A DNA stretch of 64,000 bases from Sulfitobacter mediterraneus (GTDB lineage: Bacteria; Pseudomonadota; Alphaproteobacteria; Rhodobacterales; Rhodobacteraceae), in contig NZ_CP069004.1 of assembly GCF_016801775.1 (NCBI RefSeq), forward strand, positions 1,302,001 through 1,366,000. The letters run 5' to 3'. Shown here piece by piece: positions 9,338-18,376 of the stretch (position 1 is the stretch's first letter; every line of letters begins with the position of its first letter). The position numbers and the translations under genes were made by a program. The notes beneath the pieces were generated by a model. It worked only from the letters and a program-made list of their open reading frames with translations. It did not search any database and was not told the DNA's origin.

Positions 9338-9889
9338 ATGCAAGATCTCACCCCGCCCGCCTTCGGCACGAACCGCCACTTCTTCACGCTTCGCCTCGCC
9401 GATCCGCAAGACGATGTGCTGCTGCGCCGCATCGGCAAATTGCGCGCCGCCATGCGCAGCACCCTGCGCCATCACAGGTTTCGCATAGATGCCATTGCCG
9501 TTCTGCCTGCAACGATCCACATGATCTGGACCTTGCCGCATGAAAATACTGATATCGCCAACCGGATTGGGATGTTCAAAGCGCGGTTTTCAAAACATCT
9601 GCCACCCGCAACATATCGCAGCCCGTCACAAATCAAGAAGGGAGAGAAAGGCATCTGGCAGCGCGGCTATTGGTGCCACCCTCTACGCAATGCGGCCGAG
9701 TTCAATCGGTATCGGGCTTTGATTTACCACAGTCCGGTTCAGGCCGGATTGTGCAAGACCCCGCAGGATTGGCAATATTCATCGATCCACCGCGACCTTG
9801 CCCGCGGATACCCCCTGCCTGCGCCACTCGGCTCTGCCGCGCCGCCAGTAATACCGCAACCCTTTGAGATCGCGCGTGTTGCTTTGTGA
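9338..9889 (+). CDS. REP-associated tyrosine transposase-like (RAYT, IS200/IS605-related Y1) protein, probably inactive
   Basis: A 183-residue protein matching the single-domain RAYT family: FRIDAIAVLPATIHMIWTLP, then FKARFSKHLPP, GEKGIWQRGYWCHPLRNAAEFNRYR and SPVQAGL...DWQYSS. In active members the first block carries HxH, usually LPDHLH or MPNHVH. Here it is LPATIH, so the first catalytic histidine is Thr. The later block, normally YIHYNPV, reads LIYHSPV, displacing the usual tyrosine. The frame is intact and of normal length, so the protein may be domesticated or newly decayed. No inverted-repeat ends were seen. Its stop lies 2 bases from the convergent hydrolase gene. Confidence 0.8.
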   Translation: MQDLTPPAFGTNRHFFTLRLADPQDDVLLRRIGKLRAAMRSTLRHHRFRIDAIAVLPATIHMIWTLPHENTDIANRIGMFKARFSKHLPPATYRSPSQIKKGEKGIWQRGYWCHPLRNAAEFNRYRALIYHSPVQAGLCKTPQDWQYSSIHRDLARGYPLPAPLGSAAPPVIPQPFEIARVAL

Positions 9890-9891
9890 AT

Positions 9892-10668
9892 TCAGACCGC
9901 TTTGAGGGCCGGCGCGGCGCCACTCGCCGCCCATTGGCGCACCGCGCTGCCAAATCCGGCAAACAAGGGCCGTGAAACAGGATCACCCGCCGCGTTCCAC
10001 TCCGGGTGCCATTGCACCGCCAGGGTAAAGCCCGGCGCGCCCTCAACATAGATCGCCTCAGGGGTGCCATCCTCGGCATGACCATCAATCACAATCCGTT
10101 GCCCGGCGCGTTTGATCCCCTGCCCGTGCAGCGTATTGGTACGAACGACCGGCGCCCCCATCAGCTCATGAAACACGCCGCCTTCGGTAAAGGTCACATC
10201 ATGGCGCAGCTCGAACTTCTCCTCGATGGTGCCCTCGGGCGGCATCCGGTGGTTCATGCGCCCCGGCAAATCGCGGATCTCGGGATAAAGCGTGCCGCCC
10301 ATCGCGACATTGACCTCTTGAAACCCCCGGCAAATGCCCAGAAACGGCTGGCCGCGCTCCACGCAGGCCCGCACCAGCGGCAAAACAATTGCATCGCGGG
10401 CGCGGTCAAATTCTCCATGTGCCTCGGTTGCGTCCTCGCCATATTCCTCGGGATGCACATTGGGCCGCCCACCGGTCAGCAGGAAGCCGTCACACACATC
10501 CAGAAGCTCTGCAACGCTGACATGTTTGGGGTCACTCGGAATGATCAACGGCATGCAGCCGGCCACTTCGGCCAAGGCATCCGCGTTCATCTGCCCGCCC
10601 GCATGCACCGGGTACTGATCGTTCAACAAATAGGAATTGCCGATAATGCCAACAACTGGACGGGCCAT
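9892..10668 (-). CDS. Peptidase C26 / gamma-glutamyl-GABA hydrolase-like class I amidotransferase
   Basis: A 258-residue cytosolic hydrolase of the PuuD/peptidase C26 family. The nucleophile elbow is FLGICRGFQEVNVAMGG (Cys near residue 114). The His-Glu pair is in the late QWHPEWNA motif, and the oxyanion segment is GFLLTGGRPNVHPEEYG (about 61-77). Family members cleave gamma-glutamyl amides such as gamma-glutamyl-GABA in putrescine breakdown. No other puu gene is nearby, so the substrate is uncertain. It lies upstream of no obvious partner; the next gene is glcG, 67 bases away on the same strand. Confidence 0.88.
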   Translation of the reverse strand: MARPVVGIIGNSYLLNDQYPVHAGGQMNADALAEVAGCMPLIIPSDPKHVSVAELLDVCDGFLLTGGRPNVHPEEYGEDATEAHGEFDRARDAIVLPLVRACVERGQPFLGICRGFQEVNVAMGGTLYPEIRDLPGRMNHRMPPEGTIEEKFELRHDVTFTEGGVFHELMGAPVVRTNTLHGQGIKRAGQRIVIDGHAEDGTPEAIYVEGAPGFTLAVQWHPEWNAAGDPVSRPLFAGFGSAVRQWAASGAAPALKAV

Positions 10669-10735
10669 AGATCACCAAAAGGTTAGACAGGTTCGAGGCA
10701 ATATAGGGCGGGATTTCCCCGCCCTCAACCACCGA

Positions 10736-11161
10736 TCAGATCTCGCCGGTCAGACCCGCCGCTTCGATCCCGGCCAGCGCCGCCACCGCATCATTGTCCG
10801 AGGTATCCCCCGTGACGCCAACCGCGCCAATCACCGCGCCCTTTTTGTCGCGCAGCAACACGCCGCCCGGCACCGGGATCACCTGACCGCCATAAACGCC
10901 GTTCACCGCCGCCATGAAATAAGCCTGATCCTCGGCCCGTTTCATCTGCGCCGTACCGGCCATGCCCAACATCACGGCACCATAGGCCTTGCCATGGGCG
11001 ATCGAGAACCGCCCTGGTGCTGCGCCATCCTCCCGCTCAAACGCCTGAACATGGCCGCCTGCATCCAAAACCACCACGGACAATGGCTTCAGCTCCATCT
11101 CGCGGCCTTTTTCCAGTGACTTGCGAATAATCGTCCGCGCCTTGCGCAATGAAATACCCAT
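10736..11161 (-). CDS. glcG: GlcG/HbpS family protein
   Basis: A 141-residue protein of the GlcG/HbpS (DUF336) family. Visible hallmarks are ISLRKARTIIRKSLEKG at the N-terminus, LSVVVLDAGGHVQAFEREDGA, IAHGKAYGAV and the Gly-rich end VIPVPGGVLLRD...IGAVGVTGDTSDND. The family has an alpha/beta fold; HbpS members bind heme, while the role of GlcG is unsettled. GAGGAAG precedes the ATG by about 7 bases. It lies just downstream of malate synthase G, recalling the glc operon of E. coli where glcG precedes glcB. The symbol rests on this context. Confidence 0.82.
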   Translation of the reverse strand: MGISLRKARTIIRKSLEKGREMELKPLSVVVLDAGGHVQAFEREDGAAPGRFSIAHGKAYGAVMLGMAGTAQMKRAEDQAYFMAAVNGVYGGQVIPVPGGVLLRDKKGAVIGAVGVTGDTSDNDAVAALAGIEAAGLTGEI

Positions 11162-11176
11162 CTCGATCTTCCTCTT

Positions 11177-11227
11177 CCCTTTTTGGCTCTAAATACTCCG
11201 GGGTGCGCGAGGGGCTGGCCCCTCGCA
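11177..11227. repeat. Intergenic repeat copy 1: conserved 27-bp block plus GC hairpin
   Basis: The block 11177-11203 (CCCTTTTTGGCTCTAAATAC then TCCGGGG) matches 25 of 27 bases of 51910-51936. It is followed by a perfect 8-bp stem GCGAGGGG (11207-11214) / CCCCTCGC (11218-11225). It lies between glcB and glcG and may also act in processing or termination of the glcB transcript. Confidence 0.6.
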
Positions 11228-11249
11228 TCCGCCCTGTGTTCCGCGCAGC

Positions 11250-13382
11250 CTAGTCTGCGGCCTTCAACTCCAACCGCCGGGCATGCAGCACAGGCTCGGT
11301 ATAGCCTGAGGGCTGCTGCCGCCCTTTCAGCACCAGATCACAGGCCGCCTGAAACGCGATCCCGTCAAACCCTGGCGCCATTGGCTGATAAAGCGGGTCT
11401 CCGGCGTTCTGCCGGTCCACCACTGCAGCCATCTTTTTCAATCCGGCCAGGACCTCCGCCTCGCTGATCACCCCGTGATGCAGCCAGTTCGCCATCGCTT
11501 GCGCCGAAATCCGGCAGGTGGCGCGGTCTTCCATGAGGCCCACATCATTGATGTCCGGCACCTTGGAACAGCCCACGCCCTGATCGACCCAGCGCACCAC
11601 ATAGCCAAGAATGCCTTGGGCGTTGTTCTCGATCTCGCGGGTGATCTCTTCGGCGCTCAGATTGCGGCCATCCATCACCGGGATGGTCAGCAGATCCGCA
11701 AGGGTGCCGCGGGCGCCGCCTGCCTTGATCTCGTTCTGGCGGGCCAGAACATCCACCTGATGATAATGGGTGGCATGCAATGTCGCCGCTGTGGGGGATG
11801 GCACCCATGCGCAATTGGCACCCGATTTGGGGTGGCCGATCTTGACCTCCAGCATATCGGCCATCAGGTCGGGCATGGCCCACATGCCCTTGCCGATCTG
11901 CGCACGCCCTTGCAGCCCGCAGGCCAGCCCGATATCGACGTTGCGATCCTCATAGGACGCGATCCAGGCGGCATTTTTCATCTCGCCTTTCGGCACCATT
12001 GGGCCGGCTTCCATCGAGGTATGGATCTCGTCGCCGGTGCGGTCGAGGAACCCGGTGTTGATGAAGGCGACCCGTTTTTTCGCGGCGCGGATACATTCCG
12101 CCAGATTGGCAGAGGTTCGGCGCTCCTCGTCCATGATGCCCAGTTTCACCGTGTTCGCAGGCAGGCCCAGCGCCGCCTCGACATGGCTGAAAATCTCGTC
12201 CGCAAAGGCAACTTCTTCCGGCCCGTGCATCTTGGGTTTGACCACATAGATGCTGCCCTTGACGGAATTGCCGCCCTCGCGCGCCAGATCGTGCATGGCG
12301 ATCAGGCTGGTGATCATCGCGTCCATCAAGCCCTCGCCTGCTTCCAGCCCGTCGCGGTCCAGAATGGCCGGATTGGTCATCAGATGGCCCACATTCCGTA
12401 CCAGCATCAGCGACCGACCCTTCAGCGTCAGCTCAGACCCGTCTGGCGCGGTATAGTCGCGGTCCGGATTCATCCGGCGCGTCATCTGCTTTCCGGCCTT
12501 TTCAAAGGTCTCTTCCAGATCACCTTTCATCAGGCCAAGCCAGTTGCCATATGCGACAACCTTGTCCTCCGCATCCACGGCCGCGACGCTGTCTTCGCAA
12601 TCCATGATCGTGGACAGGGCCGATTCCATGATCATGTCGGACACATGCGCCGGATCGGTTTTTCCGATGGCATGCTCCGCGTCAATCTGCACCTCGATGT
12701 GCAACCCGTTGTTCTTGAGCAGGATCGCCGATGGCGCATCCACCGCGCCGCGATACCCGGCAAATTGAGCGGGATCAGCCAATGCAGGCGCAAGCGCTCC
12801 ATCCGTGACACGATATCCCGTCACATCCGAATGGCTGCCACCGGCCAGCGGCGCAACCTCATCAAGAAACGCCTTGGCCTTGGCCACAACACGCGCACCG
12901 CGCTCTGGGTCATAGCCGCCCTTGGCAGGCAGATCGCCCAGCGCATCGGTGCCATAAAACGCATCATAGAGGCTCCCCCAGCGGGCATTGGCAGCGTTCA
13001 GCGCAAAACGGGCGTTGGTGATCGGCACCACAAGCTGCGGCCCCGGCACCTGTGCGATTTCAGGATCAACATTGGTCGTTTCAATAGAGAACGCGCTGCC
13101 TTCCGGCACCAGATAACCGATCTCTTTCAAAAACGCGGTATAGGCCGCCGCATCGTGGGCCTGGCCCCTGTGATCTTTGTGCCAATCGTCAATTTTGGCC
13201 TGAATATCGGTGCGGGCCTGCAGCAATGCGCGGTTTTTTGGCCCCAGATCGTGAACAAGCGATGAGAAACCGGACCAAAACGCATCTACGTCCACGCCCG
13301 TGCCCGGCAAGGCTTTGGTTTCGATAAAGTCTGCCAGCAGCGGGTCCACCTGCAACCCGTGTTTATCGGTCCTGTTTGTCAC
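11250..13382 (-). CDS. glcB: Malate synthase G
   Basis: A 710-residue enzyme condensing glyoxylate with acetyl-CoA to malate in glyoxylate/glycolate assimilation. It covers the full G-form length (E. coli GlcB is 723 residues). Segments include [77 protein letters not shown] and [22 protein letters not shown], all typical of this family. The GTG at 13382 is chosen as start because GGAGGAG precedes it by 6 bases; the in-frame TTG at 13397 overlaps that ribosome site. GlcG is encoded immediately downstream. Confidence 0.96.
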   Translation of the reverse strand: MTNRTDKHGLQVDPLLADFIETKALPGTGVDVDAFWSGFSSLVHDLGPKNRALLQARTDIQAKIDDWHKDHRGQAHDAAAYTAFLKEIGYLVPEGSAFSIETTNVDPEIAQVPGPQLVVPITNARFALNAANARWGSLYDAFYGTDALGDLPAKGGYDPERGARVVAKAKAFLDEVAPLAGGSHSDVTGYRVTDGALAPALADPAQFAGYRGAVDAPSAILLKNNGLHIEVQIDAEHAIGKTDPAHVSDMIMESALSTIMDCEDSVAAVDAEDKVVAYGNWLGLMKGDLEETFEKAGKQMTRRMNPDRDYTAPDGSELTLKGRSLMLVRNVGHLMTNPAILDRDGLEAGEGLMDAMITSLIAMHDLAREGGNSVKGSIYVVKPKMHGPEEVAFADEIFSHVEAALGLPANTVKLGIMDEERRTSANLAECIRAAKKRVAFINTGFLDRTGDEIHTSMEAGPMVPKGEMKNAAWIASYEDRNVDIGLACGLQGRAQIGKGMWAMPDLMADMLEVKIGHPKSGANCAWVPSPTAATLHATHYHQVDVLARQNEIKAGGARGTLADLLTIPVMDGRNLSAEEITREIENNAQGILGYVVRWVDQGVGCSKVPDINDVGLMEDRATCRISAQAMANWLHHGVISEAEVLAGLKKMAAVVDRQNAGDPLYQPMAPGFDGIAFQAACDLVLKGRQQPSGYTEPVLHARRLELKAAD

Positions 13383-13527
13383 GATGCGCTCCTCCAATGC
13401 AATGTTCGGCCTTGCCGCGTTTATCCATAATGTCGCAGCGATACAAGTTGGGGCGGTAATACTATATTACCAATTCCGATCCCTACGCGATTATGATCAC
13501 AAGTGGTGCACTTTGCAGGCGGCCCAA

Positions 13528-13560
13528 AAGAAAAAGCACACCCTCCCGGATGTGCTTTCT
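13528..13560 (-). terminator. Terminator of the 63-residue membrane protein gene
   Basis: On the minus strand AAAGCACA (13558-13551) pairs with TGTGCTTT (13540-13533), then TTCTTTT follows. It lies about 20 bases past the stop codon at 13581. The stem is symmetrical, so some plus-strand termination is possible. Confidence 0.75.
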
Positions 13561-13580
13561 CATAGATAAATTTATAATGA

Positions 13581-13772
13581 TCAGTTGCTGGGCTGAACCG
13601 TCGTTTCAGTCCCGATCAGGGTTTCCGCACTTGGTTCTGATCCGTTCATGACCGAAAAGAGGATCACAACCAGAAGCATCAGCGCCCCAAAGATCATTGC
13701 GCCTTTGATCCCCAAAAGCGGGGGACGGTGGTTTTCTTTTTGTGTTTCGATATTTGTGTCGGGTGCAGACAT
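13581..13772 (-). CDS. Small single-pass membrane protein, 63 residues
   Basis: Residues 1-22 are hydrophilic, 23-42 (GIKGAMIFGALMLLVVILFS) form one membrane helix, and the C-terminal tail is acidic and Ser/Thr-rich. AGGA lies 9 bases before the ATG and a terminator follows the stop, so it looks like a genuine independent gene. It is divergent from pepN with about 100 bases between the starts. No family or function is recognised. Confidence 0.7.
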   Translation of the reverse strand: MSAPDTNIETQKENHRPPLLGIKGAMIFGALMLLVVILFSVMNGSEPSAETLIGTETTVQPSN

Positions 13773-13874
13773 TGTTCGTTCCTCTCATCAGTTCGGTTCA
13801 GACCCGGTTGCGGGTCTCCGTTCAGGGACATAACGTGCGGCAAAACAAATTGTTCCATCTCAAGGATCTGCTCC

Positions 13875-16427
13875 ATGCCCGAGACCGCCCCCGAAACCAT
13901 CTATCTGGCCGATTACACTCCCTTCGGTTTCATCGTGGACAGCGTGGCGCTGACCTTTGATCTGGATCCCCGCGCGACCCGCGTAACAAGCCGCATCGCC
14001 TTTCGCCCCAACCCAGATGCCGAGGACCACGTTTTTTTCCTGCATGGGGAGCACCTCAAGCTGATCTCGGCGAAAATCGACGGACAGGCGGTTTCACCCC
14101 AGATCACGTCCAAGGGGCTGACCTGCGATGTGCCGGACGCACCTTTTGTCTTTGAGGCAGAGGTCGAGATCGACCCAATCGGCAACACCGCGCTGGAGGG
14201 GCTTTATATGTCGAACGGGATGTATTGCACCCAATGCGAGGCCGAGGGCTTTCGCAAGATCACTTATTATCCCGACCGCCCCGATGTGATGGCCACCTTT
14301 GAGGTCACGATCAATGGCCCCCACCCCGTGCTGCTGTCCAATGGCAATCCGGTCAGCAGTTCAGAGCATCATGCCAAATGGTATGACCCTTGGCCCAAAC
14401 CCGCCTATCTCTTTGCCTTGGTCGCCGGTGATCTGGTCGCCCATCCGGACAAGTTCACGACCCAAAGCGGGCGCAAGGTTGATCTCAACCTTTATGTCCG
14501 TCCCGGCGATGAGGGCAAATGCGCCTTTGGCATGGAGGCGCTGATCGCCTCGATGAAATGGGACGAAGAGGTCTATGGCCGCGAATATGATCTCGATCTG
14601 TTCAACATCGTTGCGGTGGACGATTTCAACATGGGCGCGATGGAGAACAAGGGGCTGAACATCTTCAACTCCTCCGCCGTCCTCGCCTCCCCCGAAACTT
14701 CGACCGACATGAACTTTGAGCGGATCGAGGCGATCATCGCCCATGAATATTTCCACAACTGGACCGGCAACCGCATCACCTGCCGTGACTGGTTCCAGCT
14801 GTGCCTCAAGGAAGGGCTGACCGTCTACCGCGACAGCCAGTTCACCTCTGATATGCGCTCTGCCGCGGTTAAGCGGATCTCGGATGTGATCGACCTGCGC
14901 GGGCGGCAGTTTCCCGAGGATCAAGGGCCGCTGGCCCATCCTGTGCGCCCTGAAAGCTTTCAGGAGATCAACAACTTCTACACTGCCACGGTCTATGAAA
15001 AAGGCGCCGAAGTGATCGGGATGCTCAAGACGTTGGTGGGGGATGAAGCCTATGCAAAAGCGCTGAACCTCTATTTTGAGCGCCATGACGGTGATGCGGC
15101 AACAATCGAGGATTGGCTGAAAGTGTTTGAGGACACCACCGGCCGTGATCTGGCGCAGTTCAAGCGTTGGTACGGTCAGGCCGGCACCCCGCGCCTGAGC
15201 GTTGAGGAAACATGGGAAGACGGCACGCTGACCCTCACCTTTACCCAGCACACCCCGCCCAGTGTCGCCACCCCCGATCCACAGCCGCAGGTCATCCCGA
15301 TTGCCACGGGCCTGATCGGCCCCAATGGCAACGAATTGGCCGAAACGCGAATTCTGGAAATGACCGAAGCCAAGCAAAGCTTTACCTTCGAAGGGTTGGG
15401 CGCACGGCCCGTGGCCTCAATCCTGCGCGGGTTCTCGGCGCCGGTTGTCCTCACCCATGATCTGTCCGACGCGGACCGTGCGCATTTGCTGGCCCATGAC
15501 ACCGACACGTTCAACCGCTGGGAGGCCGGGCGCAGCTTGGCGCGGCAATCCTTGTTGGCGATGATTACATCGGACGCCGCGCCCGACAGCGCGTATCTGG
15601 ATGGCATTCATGCGGTGGTCTGTGACGCCGCCCTTGATCCGGCGTACCGCGCGTTGATGCTGGGCCTGCCCAGCCAATCAGATCTGGCCTCCGCCCTGCA
15701 TGACCAAGGACAAGTGCCGGACCCCGCCGCGATCTACCGCGCCGGTGAGGCCATGCGCGATGCAAAGGCTGCACGTTTCGCAGATGAAGCCCAAGCCATC
15801 TATGACGCCTGCAAAATCGATGGCCCCTATGATCCGGGTGCCGAGCAGGCGGGCAAACGCAGCCTCGGCAACGCCATGCTGTCCATGATCACTCGCCGCC
15901 AGGGTGGGGCCTTGGCCCAAGCGCAGTATGACGCAGCCGACAACATGACCCAACAGCTCAGCGCGCTGGCCTGTTTGATCCGCGCCGGTGACGGCGAGAA
16001 ACCCCTCGCCAGTTTTGAAACCCAATGGCGCGATGACCGGCTGGTGATGGACAAATGGTTTGGCCTACAGGTGCTGGAAGCCAAGCCCGAAGAGGCCGCC
16101 GCCGTGGCCGAAACCCTGACGAAGCACAGCGATTTCAACTGGAAGAACCCCAACCGTTTCCGCGCGGTCTTTGGCAGCCTGTCCATGCATCACGCGGGGT
16201 TCCATCACGCCAGCGGCGACGCCTATGCCTTGCTGGCCGATTGGCTGATCAAGCTGGACGCGGTGAACCCGCAAACCACGGCGCGGATGTGCACCGCCTT
16301 CCAGACCTGGAAACGCTATGACGCGGATCGCCAGGCCAAGGCCGCCGCCGCGTTGGACCGCATACTGGCCACACCGGATCTCAGCCCCGATACAACAGAG
16401 ATGCTCACCCGCATCCGGGGGGCATAA
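13875..16427 (+). CDS. pepN: Aminopeptidase N (M1 family)
   Basis: An 850-residue zinc aminopeptidase that removes N-terminal residues from peptides in the cytosol. It shows the exopeptidase motif MGAMENKGLNIFNS (near residues 250-265) and the zinc site HEYFHNW followed 18 residues later by LKEGLTVYRD, giving the HExxH-18-E pattern. Length and end match the bacterial PepN branch (E. coli 870 residues). The ATG at 13875 follows AAGGA at good spacing. The open frame runs back to 13728 across the divergent small gene's start; that extension is rejected. An SDR gene starts one base after the stop. Confidence 0.96.
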   Translation: MPETAPETIYLADYTPFGFIVDSVALTFDLDPRATRVTSRIAFRPNPDAEDHVFFLHGEHLKLISAKIDGQAVSPQITSKGLTCDVPDAPFVFEAEVEIDPIGNTALEGLYMSNGMYCTQCEAEGFRKITYYPDRPDVMATFEVTINGPHPVLLSNGNPVSSSEHHAKWYDPWPKPAYLFALVAGDLVAHPDKFTTQSGRKVDLNLYVRPGDEGKCAFGMEALIASMKWDEEVYGREYDLDLFNIVAVDDFNMGAMENKGLNIFNSSAVLASPETSTDMNFERIEAIIAHEYFHNWTGNRITCRDWFQLCLKEGLTVYRDSQFTSDMRSAAVKRISDVIDLRGRQFPEDQGPLAHPVRPESFQEINNFYTATVYEKGAEVIGMLKTLVGDEAYAKALNLYFERHDGDAATIEDWLKVFEDTTGRDLAQFKRWYGQAGTPRLSVEETWEDGTLTLTFTQHTPPSVATPDPQPQVIPIATGLIGPNGNELAETRILEMTEAKQSFTFEGLGARPVASILRGFSAPVVLTHDLSDADRAHLLAHDTDTFNRWEAGRSLARQSLLAMITSDAAPDSAYLDGIHAVVCDAALDPAYRALMLGLPSQSDLASALHDQGQVPDPAAIYRAGEAMRDAKAARFADEAQAIYDACKIDGPYDPGAEQAGKRSLGNAMLSMITRRQGGALAQAQYDAADNMTQQLSALACLIRAGDGEKPLASFETQWRDDRLVMDKWFGLQVLEAKPEEAAAVAETLTKHSDFNWKNPNRFRAVFGSLSMHHAGFHHASGDAYALLADWLIKLDAVNPQTTARMCTAFQTWKRYDADRQAKAAAALDRILATPDLSPDTTEMLTRIRGA

Positions 16428-16428
16428 G

Positions 16429-17166
16429 ATGCGTCCGGTTTGTCTCATCACGGGCGCTTCTGCGGGCATCGGTGCGGCCTGCGCAACACTGGCGGCCAGC
16501 CGTGGCTACGATCTGGCGCTGACCTACAACTCTGACCCCAAGGGCGCAGAGAATGTTGCCGGCAAAGCCCGTGCAGCCGGGGCAAAGGTGGTCGTCCTGC
16601 AATTGGACGTGGCAGACCCTGAAGCCATTGAAGCCATGTACAGGGCGGTCGATCAACATTTCGGGCGGTTGGATGTGCTGATCAACAACGCGGGCATTGT
16701 CGCAGAGGCGGCGCGGCTGACTGACATGGATCACGCCCGCCTGCAGCAGATATTTGATGTCAACGTGATCGGCGCGATGCTGGTGGCCAAGGGGGCCGTG
16801 GCAAGGATGGAACCTGCGGGCGGCGGGGTGATCGTCAACATCTCCTCTGCTGCGGCACGGCTTGGATCTGCCAATCAATACCTCGACTATGCCGCAAGCA
16901 AAGGCGCGATCGACACCTTCACCAAGGGGCTTTCGGATGAGGTCGCGCCAAATGGCATTCGGGTGATGGCCATTGCGCCGGGCCTGATTGAAACGGATAT
17001 CCATATGAAGGGCGGTCAGCCAGACCGCGCCGCGCGGCTGGGCGGCAGCACCCCCATGGGCCGCGCGGGCAGCGCCGAAGAGGTCGCCAATGCGGTGATC
17101 TGGCTGCTGGGGGATGAGGCCTCTTACGTCACCGGATCGGTTCTGAATGTCACCGGGGGCCGCTGA
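16429..17166 (+). CDS. SDR family oxidoreductase
   Basis: A 245-residue classical short-chain dehydrogenase/reductase. The cofactor motif TGASAGIG is at residues 8-15, NNAG near 84-87, the catalytic Ser in VNISSAAARLGS, and the YxxxK active site in YLDYAASKGAID. The end ASYVTGSVLNVTGGR is typical. A basic residue near SRGYDLALTYNSD suggests NADP(H) is possible, but the substrate cannot be inferred. It begins one base after the pepN stop and is followed 4 bases later by a small membrane protein gene, so the three are probably co-transcribed. Confidence 0.93.
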   Translation: MRPVCLITGASAGIGAACATLAASRGYDLALTYNSDPKGAENVAGKARAAGAKVVVLQLDVADPEAIEAMYRAVDQHFGRLDVLINNAGIVAEAARLTDMDHARLQQIFDVNVIGAMLVAKGAVARMEPAGGGVIVNISSAAARLGSANQYLDYAASKGAIDTFTKGLSDEVAPNGIRVMAIAPGLIETDIHMKGGQPDRAARLGGSTPMGRAGSAEEVANAVIWLLGDEASYVTGSVLNVTGGR

Positions 17167-17170
17167 TCCC

Positions 17171-17605
17171 ATGGAGGACGGGCTGCATTTTCGCCGCTCG
17201 GCCCGCAATCGCAGCACGCTCATCACGCTTGCGGTGATCTGGCTGGTGCTGCTTGCCGCTCTTTTGATGCTGGAAGCGGCGTGGTGGATCATCGCTTTCC
17301 TGGGGGCCTTCACCCTGCCCGCGCTGTGGGATTTGGTCCGCGACACCCAAAGCGGGCTGGATCTGTCAGAGACCGACCTCAGATGGTTCACCGGCCGCCG
17401 CAGCGCCGAGATCGCGCTGGAAGATATTGATCATATGCGTCTGGACACGCGGCTGGACTTTTCGGTGCGGGCCACTGCGGTGCTCAAGACCGGGCGCAAA
17501 ATTCGCCTGCCATTTGAATGCACGCCGCCACATCAGGACTTCGAGGACGCTTTGACCGCCCAGGGGCTCAAGGTGCGGCGCACCCATTTCCAACTGCGTC
17601 AGTAG
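17171..17605 (+). CDS. Hypothetical protein with two N-terminal membrane helices
   Basis: A 144-residue protein starting at the ATG at 17171, 4 bases after the SDR stop; an in-frame start at 17147 would overlap the SDR gene. Two close hydrophobic segments (about residues 17-35 and 37-55) are followed by a soluble part of alternating beta-type segments (LDLSETDLRWFTGRRSAEIA, IDHMRLDTRLDFSVRATAVL, GRKIRLPFECTPPHQDFEDAL), resembling membrane proteins with a PH-like domain. No named family is assigned. Its 3' end overlaps the convergent transglycosylase gene by 7 bases. Confidence 0.72.
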   Translation: MEDGLHFRRSARNRSTLITLAVIWLVLLAALLMLEAAWWIIAFLGAFTLPALWDLVRDTQSGLDLSETDLRWFTGRRSAEIALEDIDHMRLDTRLDFSVRATAVLKTGRKIRLPFECTPPHQDFEDALTAQGLKVRRTHFQLRQ

Positions 17606-18321
17606 TCCGGGGTTTCAGGCCGCGCCTTGGGCCGCTGTTTGTCCAGACGGGTGCAATAGGCCTGCTTGCGCAGCCATCCGGCCATGTCCCGGCGCTTGGC
17701 CGCAGAATGCATCGGGCCCCAATCGGCGGTAACCCCCTGCCCCTTGCGGCCACGATAGCCATGGATGACCCCGTCACGCGGCACAGTATGGGCCATGATC
17801 CGCACCGCGCAGCTGAGGTTAGCCGCACCGTTCTTGAGACCGTCGCCAGACCGCGCATTGCATTTGTAACCCCGCGCCGTTGCAGGCAGAATTTGCAGCA
17901 GGCCATACCAGCGCCCGCCGCCGCCCACGGCCCAAGGTCGGTAGGTGCTTTCGTGTTTGGCCAGTGCAGACATGAACCCAACCCAGAAATCTGCCCTTTG
18001 CTGTGCATCCGCTGCCGGATAGGCCGGGCACCATTTGGCGATATCAGCAGGCACCAGTTCGACCAGCGGCCTGCCATGGGTCGCCAGCGCAGACAAGGCG
18101 CCGCGCGTCCATGTGGCGTGGCCCTTCATATGTTGCCAACGCGTGCGCGGCAGCGCGGCCCGGCGCAGCGGCGGACGCAGCTTTTTGAGCCCCGCATCTA
18201 TTGGCATACTCTGATCGGACGGGGCCACCAATGCCACTGCAACAGGCGTGTCCGTCTGTGCAAGGACACCCCCCGCACCAATCCAGATCGCCAGCGCCCC
18301 CCCAAGGAACGTAAACTTCAT
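17599..18321 (-). CDS. Lytic transglycosylase-like (SLT-domain) exported protein
   Basis: A 240-residue protein with a signal peptide at the ATG at 18321 (KFTFLGGALAIWIGAGGVLA, then cleavage near Gln-Thr). The C-terminal half has a lysozyme-like SLT pattern: SALAKHESTYRPWAVGGGG with the likely catalytic Glu, then RWYGLLQILPATARGY, which matches the 'E...G..Q..P.T' signature of transglycosylases. Such enzymes cleave the MurNAc-GlcNAc bond of peptidoglycan in the periplasm. Cysteines at several points (WCP, YKC, LSC, AYC) may form disulfides. An upstream in-frame start at 18357 lengthens the N-terminus without improving the signal peptide. Confidence 0.78.
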   Translation of the reverse strand: MKFTFLGGALAIWIGAGGVLAQTDTPVAVALVAPSDQSMPIDAGLKKLRPPLRRAALPRTRWQHMKGHATWTRGALSALATHGRPLVELVPADIAKWCPAYPAADAQQRADFWVGFMSALAKHESTYRPWAVGGGGRWYGLLQILPATARGYKCNARSGDGLKNGAANLSCAVRIMAHTVPRDGVIHGYRGRKGQGVTADWGPMHSAAKRRDMAGWLRKQAYCTRLDKQRPKARPETPDY

Positions 18322-18362
18322 CGCGAAACTATGGGTGCCCCACGATGCCATTTTCAAGTTTC

Positions 18363-18376
18363 TTAACGCGCCTTAA
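18363..18376. promoter_or_regulatory. CtrA-like TTAA-N6-TTAA site upstream of the transglycosylase gene
   Basis: TTAA at 18363-18366 and again at 18373-18376, separated by CGCGCC, about 40 bases before the transglycosylase start. The spacing is one base shorter than the usual CtrA box. Only a suggestion of cell-cycle control. The remainder of the 18322-18575 gap shows no gene. Confidence 0.25.

Noticed and set aside
11475..13265. 596-codon plus-strand open frame
   Set aside because: It lies antisense within malate synthase G, has His/Arg/Gly-rich composition typical of reverse-strand frames in GC-rich genes, and resembles no family.
13728..13874. N-terminal extension of pepN
   Set aside because: Covers the divergent small gene's start and the promoter gap, has no ribosome site, and does not match PepN.
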